The notes under the pieces were generated by a model. The model had not been told where the DNA came from, did not search any database, and saw only the letters and a list, made by a program, of their open reading frames with translations. Positions 44,207 through 54,831 of a stretch of 64,000 nt of DNA are shown here, one piece after another. Both the position numbers and the translations under genes were made by a program. The stretch lies in the NCBI RefSeq assembly GCF_017654505.1, contig NC_054534.1, positions 47,643,288 through 47,707,287 of the forward strand, written 5' to 3'. The number at the start of each line of letters is the position of its first letter. The stretch's first letter is position 1. The stretch comes from Polyodon spathula. Taxonomy: Eukaryota > Chordata > Actinopteri > Acipenseriformes > Polyodontidae.

Positions 44207-44840
44207 GAGTGTCCCGCCCCTTTATGTTTATTGGTGTTTTATGTTGTATGTAGTGTGTTAATGTTGGTGTTTATGTATAAAATACACAGGATATAAATAT
44301 ATGTTACGAGCACAAGTGTTTAAAATGTATATTTGTATTTAGGCACAAGGATTGGACAGCACTTCACGTGCAGGTAAAATAATATGTTAGAACAGGGAAT
44401 TGCACTTTTATTAATTCACGTGCAGTTGTACCGAGACTCCAACTGAATGATTGATTAGCAATCGAGTCTCGGTACAGCTGCATAAAAGCTGCATGTTTTC
44501 ACTCACTCGGGGTTGTGTGTTCGTGAGTGGAGAACGGGAGAGAGAAGGAGAGATTCAATTCTATTAACAATTGTTATTTCGTGCTACAAGCTCCAGCACA
44601 GTACTTGTTTTCTCTCCGTCCACTTTGTCTGTGTATTTACTTTGGCCAACACGCCCTTTATTTTCAGTCGTGTGTTTTGTTTAAATCTTTTGTTTGTTAT
44701 TATTATTTAATAAAACACCGGACACCGTAGCGCCTCAGGTTCACTGCCATTTCTCACTGTTTGGAGTCTGTGTTTCTGGTCTGACGTCTCTTTATACTGC
44801 CAGGTACAGGCCATGGGCAAAAACGGGCAGTAACCGAGAG
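44207..44840 (+). repeat. LTR-like interspersed repeat
   Basis: Opens tgtggcagagtgtcccgccc and carries a poly(A)-signal aataaa at about 44709, followed by caccggacaccgtagcgcct. It ends near gacgtctctttatactgccag. It resembles solo-LTR-type repeats recalled from non-teleost fish. No protein is encoded. The short open frames at 44513-44730 are not supported. Confidence 0.45.
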
Positions 44841-45611
44841 TTGCATTATAGTTAGGGTCAACAAAAAAAAAGTCACACATACACACAACCTTCTATGTTT
44901 GCAATATATTCAAACGTTTTATTTTTTTAGCTGTACAATTACAGTATCTCCAGACCATTTTAATAAAACATTAATCTTTTTTAAACTACAGTACTAGTTC
45001 TTAACACAACAGTAGGTCTACTACTGAGATTTTATCATCTTTTACCATGTGTATGACGCATTTATAGTTAGTTTTGAGGAACAGTTTATAAGTAAATAAA
45101 TAAATAAATAAAAAATAAACACTGGTTTTGTGTCATCACCCAACAACAATTCCATAAAAACAAAAAAGTGTACTTAGATTTGTTTCTTTTGCTCTGGTGT
45201 TATGTAGGGTCAACTCGCCATTTTGTTTTGCTTTGGCAGTTGGAGTGTAAATGACTTTGATATGAACAACAAATTAGGAACGCGAGTTAAAGGTTAACTG
45301 CATAACTTTGTTGTTTTAATTGGTCATGATTAGTTCTCTGGCGCTACAATGAGGAAAGCTACAGTGCTGATATTTACATTTGCTTGGCTTGGGAAGTTGG
45401 CGGGTAGCGATATAATGGGTAAACTTTGCATTGTTTTTATATTGGTTACTTTTTTTCAGAGAGAATAGTTGGCGGTATACGAGGGGGTCGGTATAACATG
45501 GGGCAACTGCATTACAGGGAATGGACAAAAAGAAACAACTGTAAGGCCACTTTGGGCAGACAGGAAAGCACTAATACAGTGTATCTGCAAGGTGGTATGG
45601 AGGGATAAATT
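44841..45611. other. Unassigned sequence
   Basis: (AAAT)n patch near 45092. No gene or clear repeat end. Confidence 0.45.
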
Positions 45612-45748
45612 ATTACTGGTTTAGCAGACGCCTTCATCCAAGGCGACTTACAGCGACTAGGGTGTGTGAACTATGCATCACCTGCAGAGTCACGTACAGC
45701 AACGTCTCACCCGAAAGATAGAGCACAAGGAGGTTAAGTAAGCACAAG
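45612..45748 (-). repeat. V-SINE-like SINE, 3' part
   Basis: On the minus strand it shares the gatgcatagttcacacaccc block with the SINE at 33503 and ends ccttggatgaaggcgtctgc, a conserved tail of fish SINEs. The tRNA-like head is missing. Confidence 0.8.
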
Positions 45749-46858
45749 TAATAATCCGAAGCAGTGGTATTTTAAAATAACAAAAGCCCGTTTTTACTTT
45801 AGTGAAGTAGGCTAGAATTTTTTTTTTTTTTTTTTTTTTTTAAATGTGGTGATGTTTATCAAAATTCATTTTCAGATTTCATATTAAGGTTTTTGTGCTT
45901 ATTCAGTCAAACCAAGTAGGAATTTGCTTGCACGTTTAAGACATTTTTCAAGTCAAGTAAGCTAATTTGTGTATAAAAAAACGACAAGTGTCTCAGTCCT
46001 TTTTTTGCAGCCTTACTTTAAAGGCACCTGAAATTGTAAGGGATATTTTTGCTTATATTACTTTCTATGTTGTTCTGCGCACTGTCAGCCCTTTTAAATA
46101 TATAAAATAATGTACCCGATCCGAAGCAAATGCAAAACTTGCCACAAAATTAAGTAAAAAAACATAAATGTCTAAAACTAGCAAGAGATGACTAGCAGCA
46201 GTTACATTATTGTTTTTAGTTATTTATTGCCCTCTAACTCAATAGACCATATTTAGAAGCAACAAAAAGGCAAAGACAATTTCTTAGAGGAGTAAGACAA
46301 TTTTAATGGTATAACACAGGAAACAACTGTTGACTGGTCCTTCCTGCAACCAAGTTTATACTGTTAAATGTACAGTATAATGTGAAGTTTTTGTTTTTTT
46401 TTATTCAGCAAAAAAAAAAAATTAAATAAAAAAAGTCTTTGCATTTGCTTCAGAATTGTCTTTTTTTTTAAATATAGTAAACCAGTGCTTCTGACCTGGC
46501 AAGTATTTTTAACTGCCTTGGGAATACTTACTTTCAAAAGAACAGTACTTTTCTTTGTTTGTTTAACACTTTTCTTTAGTAAACTACATGTGGGAATTCT
46601 AGGTGTAGCACTGTGCAGCGACGCCTTTGGTACTGGTTCTGTCATTTGGTGTTACTTGCTTGTATTTTTAATTCATACATGCTCAGTAAGTGCACAATGA
46701 ACATTTTATGCTGAAATACCTGCCCAATTTTGTAGGTTTGCAATTACTAAAACTGTTTGCTTACCAGGAACTCCCCCCGCCCCCCTCAGTAAGCAGGATT
46801 TAGTATGACTTGGCAGTGTCAGTAAGACTCGTATTGCACAATTGTAAAGCAGTTGCAC
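45749..46858. other. Unassigned AT-rich sequence with a poly(T) run
   Basis: A T-run at about 45817-45841. No gene recognised. Confidence 0.5.
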
Positions 46859-46905
46859 ACCAGGTTTGATGAAGATCCCTTGCAGATCGAAACGTTGATC
46901 TTGGT
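46859..46905 (+). ncRNA. Degenerate hammerhead-ribozyme-like motif
   Basis: Order seen: accag (stem I 5' strand), TTGATGA (core, where the consensus has C first), gatc-ccttgca-gatc (stem II, self-pairing), GAAA (core), cgttg, then atc (an NUH cleavage triplet), then ttggt, which pairs with accag. Penelope-like retroelements are known to carry small hammerheads. The lost core C and extra bases near stem I argue it is no longer active. The call rests on motif order only. Confidence 0.35.
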
Positions 46906-47316
46906 ATAATAAAAAATATAAACACTTTGGAGCATAATATATAAGTGTGTGGATACTATGTTTGTTTAACTTTAAAATCTTTCTACCCTGCACCTTGAAA
47001 GACTTTGGATGTGTGTGTGTTTTGGACGTGTGTGTGTGTTTTGGATGTGTGTGTGTTTTGGGCGTGTGTGTTTTCTCTTTGTTTACTAGCAGCCCCCCCA
47101 TCCCATTTCTCAGAGTAGATAATAAATAAACAGTGGTTGTTGTTTCCGCTATTTTGGCACCAAAACTACCTTTGCTGTGTTTTGGTTTTTTTTGTCCGCC
47201 GCCACAGTACGTAGAAACGTTTGTTTGCCCGTTTGGCAGAGCACCTAAAAATGTAATCCTGTCATCTTGTAGAGAATAGATTTATACAGTGTGTGTGTGT
47301 GTGTGTGTGTATATAC
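46906..47316. other. Possible Penelope-like element tail and GT-rich minisatellite
   Basis: Downstream of the hammerhead-like motif. Includes three to four repeats of about 20 bp built on ttttggatgtgtgtgtg (46996-47075) and a GT run at 47289-47312. No reverse transcriptase is seen, so the element class is a guess. Confidence 0.4.
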
Positions 47317-47647
47317 AGGGTCATCCAAAGTTTACAAACCCTAATTTATGGAAGTGTAACACCCTAAAATTAATGTTGAATACATGTATATAGTACATTC
47401 CTATAAACACCCCTTTTTTATGGTAAATACATGTAGATGGTACATTCCTAAAATCCCCCTATTCTTCTGTTTTCTAATATGCTGTCAGTTCAGCTTGTTA
47501 CAGTTATACTGCTTTGTTTGTGTTGTGCTCCTGTAGCCCTAAATAAATATATTTTCAAACAACTGTGGATATCGGTCAATTGCAATATACGCTGAGACCT
47601 TGAGGGTGGAAGACTCACTCAAATAAAGATATGAATGCACAATTAAA

Positions 47648-47648
<1 letters not shown>
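47317..47648. repeat. Short tandem duplication and unassigned sequence
   Basis: Two copies of an approximately 60-bp unit with aatacatgta-atagtacattcct (about 47378 and 47426). Nothing else recognised. Confidence 0.5.
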
Positions 47649-47717
<69 letters not shown>

Positions 47718-47722
47718 AAAAG

Positions 47723-47787
<65 letters not shown>
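47649..47787. repeat. (ATT)n followed by (TA)n microsatellite
   Basis: ATT repeat at 47649-47716, a short spacer, then alternating TA at 47728-47787. The TA block ends exactly where a duplicated Tc1 fragment begins. Confidence 0.97.
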
Positions 47788-47790
<3 letters not shown>

Positions 47791-47851
47791 GCCAATGGCA
47801 ACTTTGCAAGAGCTACAGGCTTTTATGGCCAAGAGCCTGGTCAAAGTGTGC
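47788..47851 (+). repeat. 64-bp duplicated fragment of Tc1 transposase
   Basis: Begins gaggccaatggcaactttgc and matches 48382-48445 of the following Tc1 copy almost exactly. It sits upstream of that copy's own leader, so it is a displaced duplication. Confidence 0.9.
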
Positions 47852-48890
47852 ATTTTTTTTTTTCATTTATCTACACATCCTACTCCACAAATTCCAAGTG
47901 AAAAAAATATTCTAGAAATTTGTAGAAAATTAATTAAAAATAAAAACTGAAATAGCTTGGTTGGATAAGTGTCCACCCCCCTTGTAATAGCAATCCTAAA
48001 TTAGCTCAGGTGTAACCAATCGCCTTCAAAATCACACACCAAGTTAAGTGGCCTCCACCTGTGTTAAATTGTAGTGATGATTTCAGGATAAATTCAGCAG
48101 TTCCTGTAGGTTCCATTTGCTGGGTAGTGCATTTCAAAGCCAAGACTCAACCATGAGCACCAAGGCGCTTTCAAAAGAACTCTGGGACAAAGTTGTTGAA
48201 AGGCACAGATCAGGGGATGGGTATAAAAAAATATCAAAGTCCTTGAATATCCCTTGGAGCACAGTCAAGATGATTATTAAGAAGTGGAAGTGTATGGCAC
48301 CACCAAGACCCTGCCTAGATCAGGCCGTCCCTCCAAACTGGATGACCGAGCAAGAAGGAGACTGATCAGAGAGGCTACCAAGAGGCCAATGGCAACTTTG
48401 CAAGAGCTACAGGCTTTTATGGCCAAGACTGGTCAAAGTGTGCATGTGACAACAATATCCCAAGCACTCCACAAATCTGGCCTGTATGGTAGGATGGCAA
48501 GAAGGAAGCCATTACTGAAGAAATCCCACCTTGTATCCCGTTTTGAAGTATGCATAAAAAACACTCAGGAGAATCTGTAGCCATGTGGCAAAAGGTTTTG
48601 TGGTCTGACAAAACTAAAATGGAACTTTTTGTCCTAAATGCAAAGCATTATGTTTGGCGCAAACCCAACACAGCATCATCACCAAAAGAAAACCATCCCT
48701 ACTTTGAAGCATGATGGTGGCAGCATCATGTTATGGGGATGTTTCTTATCGGCAGGGGCTGGGACACTTGTCAGGATAGAAGGGAAAATGAATGGCGCAA
48801 AGTACAGAGAAGTCCTTGAGGAAAACCTGCTGCCCTCTGCAAGAAAGCTGAAACTGGGATGGAAGTTCACCTTTCAGCATGACAACAGTT
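47852..48890 (+). mobile_element. Tc1-like transposon, 3' end lost
   Basis: The leader contains ataagtgtccacccccc (47966) and leads into a transposase. The copy stops at about 48888, directly after the FQHDN block. No right inverted repeat is present. Confidence 0.85.
48153..48888 (+). pseudogene. Tc1 transposase, truncated and frameshifted
   Basis: Starts MSTKALSKELWDKVVERHRS at 48153. The first helix-turn-helix is intact; a frameshift near 48290 moves to the second domain (LPRSGRPSKLDDRARR, ending RRKPLLKK). Another shift leads to the catalytic part ([18 protein letters not shown]). The final glutamate motif is deleted. This subfamily differs from the copies at 42660 and 55192 and resembles the one at 12906-13922. 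Confidence 0.85.
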
Positions 48891-50909
48891 GGCTATTAGT
48901 TATCAACATTGAAAATTATGTCAATTCCTTAAATTAGGTCTTTTGAAATTTGTCAAAATGGCTCTTGAAATTTCATATCAGAAAAACTGTATGAACCCTT
49001 TTTTTATGAAAAACTCGATGAATAACTGTCTTGTTAAACAGTATTACTTGCACTACACATATGTGTGTCTGTCTTGCAGCTGATTTTCTGATTTCCCTAT
49101 GTAAAAATGTACGTCACATTCAGGGTGGGTGAAGCAGGCGTGTGGCGATTCTACCTCTATGGAGAGTGCTGCTCATGAACTTTGTAGATTTTAACTTGTC
49201 GTATAATTGAATACTAATCAGTGAAGCACAATCTTTTTGAATTATTTAAAAGTATAAGTACACCGGTAAACATAAATAAAAATCACAATACTCATACTGT
49301 GATGGTTTTTGTTTTATTTCCTTTTTAAAAAAACAACCATTTCATAAATATCATTATCTCAGGTAAAAAATAGAACACATTTCTATTGCTGTGGAGTCAC
49401 TCGTTTCACCCAGACTGGCTGTTGTAATATAATTCTATAATTATAATTTTCCAGATTTATTTTAATGCTAGCAATGAGCCAAGTGATGTGTATAAACATG
49501 ACAGGTTTGAGGTGTCTCTTCAGGTGCTTTATTTAATATTGCAGCAACAAGTCTTATTAAAAAAAACTCTAGGCTTTAATACAAATAAAGAATTGTGGTA
49601 ATATGTATTAATTTACTTATTTTAACTGTCAACATTTTACGTATGTTCATATATGTATGTAATGCACGGATAAAAAGGAGGAAGAAATTGGAATTGGTCG
49701 TTTTTGAAAAAACTGAATTTGCTATTCCCAGAAGTGGAAAATTTGTAGCCCTAAAGATGGTTACAATTGGAGGCAGTGCAGATGCCAGTGTTCTGTACAG
49801 TTGTATATAGCAATTATACGCAGGCCAGCAGCTAAGCATGCAGTCTGTATTTATGATAACAACTGACAGGGCTGCATTTATGATAGGATCTCGATAGGCT
49901 TCATAAGGGCAAATATACGCTTCATAAAAATTATATAGCCACAATAAATGTCTTGTTTAAATTTAAAGCAAATTGTATAATTGTTGAGATACTTGTGTTG
50001 GAATATTGTTTCAAAATTGTATAATGCAAGAAAAACAATATTAGAAGGGTTAATGCATGACTGAAGGTTTCTCACTGATAATTTACCCTTTCTCAGTCAA
50101 AACGGCAAGTTTCTTGGTATCTAAAAAGCTTAGAGGGAACGCTGTTCATAATACAGTTGTATAATTTAGTCTTTAACAAACAAGATTCTGAAAGTTTGAT
50201 ATATTGCCTTTGACACCAATAAATGTTAATAGCTATGTTTTTAAATGTATGTTTCTTGTGGGTTAGCAGCTCCAGTCACTTACTACTGCATTTTTTAACT
50301 GAAGGTTTCAGTTATGCAGACTACATACCAATACCAGAAGAGTTTCCATTAATCTATCCAGTTAACCTTTGTTTAATGCTCAGCTCTAACATTATTAACA
50401 AGGTATTCCTTTAAGCCTCTTGGTTTCCAGTTGGTTAATATGTAAAGCAGCACACCTCTTAAGTGCCTACTTTATGGAAACTAAATATTTTATAATGCTA
50501 GTGATTTTTAAATGAAATTGTAGTGTATACTATATTGATAACCTTGGAGTGTTTTCAAATTTTACTTTTATTATAGTAGTATTCTTTCCGTCATTCATCT
50601 AATCAAACTTGGCCCAGTTTAACTAGGTATCCCCTGCTGGAAATATATGCCAGTGACCAGACATACTGTATGTAAATCAGGAGAACCACTCATCCAGTTG
50701 TAAAGAAACACAGTGGAAGTGTTTTTGTACAAGCTGTGAGTGTATCAGAATCTGGGGTATCTCACAGTTTAAATTATGGGAATAATACGAAATCAATCCA
50801 GTTCAGTGTTTTTTAACCACAGTGTATTTACTCAACTCAGATTATGCATCAAATCCCTGTGAAAACAATTTGAATTATTGGTCAATCCTTATTTGTTTTG
50901 TTTTTATAG
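48891..50909. other. Intron sequence before ZCCHC7 exon, nothing recognised
   Basis: About 2 kb, AT-rich. Short open frames have no domain. It ends in the polypyrimidine tract and AG acceptor of the exon. Confidence 0.55.
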
Positions 50910-51005
50910 ACCCGATCAGGACCTCTCATCATGCCAGATGCCAAGAATGAGAAGAAAACCCCAGTTTACTGCCACAACTGCTCTCGAAAAGGACATCACG
51001 GATAT
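50910..51005 (+). CDS. zcchc7: ZCCHC7 internal exon (first half of a CCHC zinc knuckle)
   Basis: ZCCHC7 is the human Air1-like RNA-binding subunit of the nucleolar TRAMP complex, which marks RNAs for exosome decay. This 96-bp exon encodes 32 residues and is phase 0 at both ends. The acceptor is a T-rich tract ending ttttatag and the donor is tat|gtaagt. It reads MPDAKNEKKTPVY, then CHNCSRKGHHGY, giving the first three ligands (Cys-X2-Cys-X4-His) of a CCHC knuckle. The fourth Cys comes from the next exon. The full ORF is not in the window; other exons lie outside. Assignment is from recalled similarity to vertebrate ZCCHC7. Confidence 0.85.
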
Positions 51006-51599
51006 GTAAGTTCAGTTCATCCAAATTCAAAATGCCTTTCTGCAATCTTTCAAAAATCTTAGATCTGGGTCAGTCTCCAATACTTGGTACCAAAAATGGG
51101 AACAAAATTTTAAAAATTATTCATTGCATTTATTTATTTAGTTATCAACTGTGATGAATTTATTTAGTTATGAATTTATGTAACAAGTAAGTCTTTTAAA
51201 AAATGCCATTTTCAATTGACCACCCTACTCTTCACCATCTTTATTTTTATGAACCCAACGTTTCAAATCTACCGATATAACAATGTTGGAAACCAATGTG
51301 AAAAATGCTTAGGTAAAACAGATTCCTGCTTTGAGAAAAGACTGATGATGCAATTAAACAAAACACCAAAAAAACACTGGATTACGGTAATTGAGTATAA
51401 TTATAAAGTATGTGCATTTTCAACACATATTGCAGTTCGTATGTGAGATATGCTGATATTTTCTGCAAGGTGGAGTAGGTAGTTAAAGGGTTCTTATTTT
51501 GTATTTGAATATCTTATATTTCATTAGAACTGAAACATGCACATTTTATAACAGAATTTAAAGAAGTAATGGATTCTGAATATACAGATATTTACATTT
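51006..51599. other. Intron 5' part, nothing recognised
   Basis: Starts with the gtaagt donor. A 76-codon open frame at 51216 has no recognised domain. Confidence 0.5.
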
Positions 51600-52440
51600 A
51601 GCAAATGAAAGGCGTATAAAAGGAAGAAACTTCTTCGGTCATCTCAACTAGTTGCTGAAGTGGAACAGCGAGGATGGAGAATCCAGGTTTACCCAGTGGA
51701 GGTGGGTTTTTGAGGATTTGTGGCACACTCCACAACCCGATTTCTCAGAGACATTGGATTAAGTGGCCAAGAGTTGCGACGCATAGTGAAGAACTTATCT
51801 GAAGCAGCAGAGAGGAGCAGCAACTGGCTCTGGTTAGCTGGGCTTAACTGAGTGGGGGACGGAGGGGGGTGATGTTGGGGCGGCAGAATCATTGCCGCAC
51901 CCTCTTAAGGTGTCGTGGGCTAGTCAACGAAACACCAAAGGTGCCCCAGTGAAGTACCCTAGTCACCTTAGTCCAGAGAGTTGTCATGCTGATGTGCTAG
52001 GGAGGCCGCACTGTGGTTGATCCCTGGTGCCAGCATTGTAGCCGTTGTGTCTGCTAATGTGCTAGGGAGGCAAAATAGGCTGATCCCTGGAGCCAGCATT
52101 TAACTTCAGCCATCAACACTAGGGAGAAGGACATCTACATCATCAGATGGGAGGAAATGCAGATGGATCACATTAGTTTACAGTAAAAGAAGCTATGTCT
52201 TAGTTGGTGCTTATCTTGATGAGAGTTGAGTCCAATGTAAGCATGAAGTTTTAACACCTATTCTCATGTAATGGAAATCATGAAGATCTGGGTACGTCTA
52301 GTGACTAATTGGAATGGTGCAGCTGGTGACGAGGGAAAGACCTTGTGACAGCCTGGAGAGACAGCTGACAGGAGGAACGAGACCCCATTGGGGCTGGCAG
52401 GGATTAGCCCCTCTAGCTGGCAGTATCCAGCTCTTTGTTT
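51600..52440 (+). mobile_element. LINE 3' end (C-terminal codons and 3' UTR)
   Basis: At 51625-51850 the + strand encodes the C-terminal tail of a LINE protein: AEVEQRGWRIQVYPVEVG, then after a frameshift GFVAHSTTRFLRDIG, ending AAERSSNWLWL and a stop at about 51850. The remainder is a 3' UTR with two similar blocks (tgctagggaggc at 51997 and 52062). It probably belongs to the same LINE family as the sequence that follows at 52441. Confidence 0.65.
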
Positions 52441-54829
52441 TCAAAGGTAAACAGGATGCTGAAGACACCTGCCCAAGGCTTCTAAGAAATTAATGAGAAA
52501 AATACACCTAGATTCTGAAAGAGCGGGGGCGGAAGATAACTCAAGGTTTGACAACACAGTTAACGACTTAGGAAAGGAAACAAATATGAGAACGGAGAGT
52601 ACTTCACAAAAGACTAGTTCAAGATCTGCAGTTGGCAAAGACATGTAACTCCAGGTTTGTGTCTGTGGCTGGAGCAAAGTGATAACGGTTAGGAGTTTGA
52701 AGATTCATCAAGGGAGAATTAAATGCTTAAGGGAGAAGGGACAAGGGCCTTGCATTGATCAGTACTTTTTACGAAGTCAGTCAAGTCAGTTGAATGAATT
52801 CCAGCGACAAAGCAAACCACAGTTCGCAGGATATCAGCACCCCTGTCATAGATGAGAGGAAGACTTGCATAAACACAACTAGTGATGAACCTAATGATCC
52901 TTGTGAATCCGGTCAAATGAACAGTGTAAGAGAGAAAAGAACCTCAACGGGCACAAGCCTGGAGTTAAATGGCCAAAAGCTTCTAAGAAAACAGTGTGGG
53001 ACATAGTAAACAAGGATCTCAGTTTTGCGTTGGAAAGGTTAGGTGGAACAGTCAAAAAGAAGCTGGATACATTTGGGGACATCATCGTACGAATATGGAA
53101 GCCTGAGGTTTGGAGTTCAGTAAAGAAAGGAGAAAGTACAAACTATTCCTTTAAAGTCTAGATGGCAGCAGGAGATTAAGTGCTTAGTTAGAGAAAGGAA
53201 GCTGCTGAGGATGCAATGGCGGAGAGCAGAACAAAGTCAGAAGGCGGCACTCAATCTATTACAAAGGGTCATAAAAGATAAGCTTGCAACATTAAGCAGA
53301 GCTGAGCGCCTACAGAAACACTGCAAAAAGAAGGAGCATGCGAGTTTATAAAGACCCATTCAAATTTGCGAAGAAGTTCACCAGGAAGAAAAATGGCACA
53401 CTAAAAGTCTGAGTTGTAGAGATATCTAGAGGAAACACACACAGATTAAAAAAGGCAGAAGCCTATGTCGATTCCATCAGACATCCCACCTATCAATCCA
53501 CCAGAATACCAAATGGAGGTGTGTGCACCTTAGTGGAAAGAAGTAGAGCAAGCTGTGAAAAAGGCAAGGGCATCATCATCTCCTCGGCCTAATGGAGATC
53601 CGTACAGAGTATACAAGAGTGACCCTGATGTTCTACAAATCCTATGGAAATTGATGAAAGTAGCATGGGAAAAACAGGTTGTACCGAGAGCATGGCGCCG
53701 AGCAAATGGGGTCTTTATACACAAAGAAAAAGATTCTACGAGTGTCGATCAGTTTCACCCTATTTCTCTGTTAAACGTGGAAGGCAAGATTGTCTTCAGT
53801 GACACTACAGTACAGAAAGCTGGTATTCCAGGTTTACCAAGATGCTTAGAGCACATTATTGTGATCTGGCAGCAAATTCAAACAGCTAAAGGAGAGGAAG
53901 GCGCTCCATGTGACATTCCTGGATTTAGCTAATGCGTACGGTTTAATACCACAAGAGCTTCTTTGGGCATTATTTGATTTTTTCACTGTACCAAGGACAA
54001 CAACAAACTTAGTGAAAGCCTACTTTGGAAATTTGCAATTTTGTTTTTCGACTTCAGGATTCACCACTACATGCAATGTCTAGAAGTTGGAATAACGGCA
54101 GGGTGCACCATTTCTCCACTTGCTTTTACCATGGCAATGGAAATAATTATTAGGGCGTCAAAATGGGTAGTGGGAGAAGAGCGTTTGGCTTCTGAAATGT
54201 GACTTCCACCAATTAGAGCATACATGGATGACATGACAATCATGGCTACAACAGTAACTTGCACTAATCGGTTATTGAGCAAACTAATCAATAACATTGA
54301 ATGGACACAAATGCAATTCAAGCCCATTAAGTCAAGGACTATCTCTATAATTAAAGGTAAAGTAGTGGATAAGAGGTTCTACATTAACTGTGAGGCAATG
54401 CCAACAGTGTCTGAGAAACCTGTGAAAAGTTGGGAGATGTTATGATGGGGACCAGAAGGACACAGTTTGTTTGAGAGAAGTGAGACAACAAGCGGTACAA
54501 GGGTTGAAGAGCATAAACAGCAGCACTTTACCGGTCAAACTTAAACACTAGGGCTTTGTTTGGTCTACTGCCAAGACTTCTGTGGCCACTCACTGTCTAT
54601 AAGGTTTCCTTGACAACAGTAGAGAAGCTGGAAGCGTTAATCAGTTCATACATCGGGAAATGGTTAGGCGTTCCATGCTGCCTCAGCAGAGTGGGACTGT
54701 GTGGTAAAGGGATACTGCAGCTGCCACTCGCTTCTAACCAAGGAGTTTAAGTGGATACATTGAAAAGCTATATAGCAAAGGAGTTTCTTAATTCAAGGTT
54801 CATGATGACTCCAACAATCATGTCACAGA
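52441..54829 (+). mobile_element. LINE body with reverse-transcriptase remains
   Basis: A non-LTR retrotransposon reading on the + strand, cut at its 3' side close to a Tc1 insertion (54832). The upstream part (52794-53006 and beyond) is probably N-terminal protein or 5' UTR sequence and is unrecognised. The RT is described separately. The clade is not settled; R2/Tx1-type or a relative is possible. Confidence 0.7.
53500..54760 (+). pseudogene. LINE reverse transcriptase, several lesions
   Basis: Visible in order: a KARASSSPRPNGDPYRVY block and VPRAWRRANGVFIHKEKDST with FHPISLLNVEGK (fingers), a DLANAYG-type motif A near 53930 after a frameshift, GITAGCTISPLAFTMAME (motif B, about 54088), AYMDDMTIMAT (motif C with the catalytic pair, about 54218), then MQFKPIKSRTISI and PRLLWPLTVYKVSL in the thumb. 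At least three frameshifts or stops are present. The C-terminal tail after 54760 is missing here. Confidence 0.8.
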
Positions 54830-54831
54830 TA

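Noticed and set aside
46706..47101. 131-codon minus-strand open frame with Thr/His/Pro repeats
   Set aside because: The repeats come from the GT-rich minisatellite; no domain is visible.
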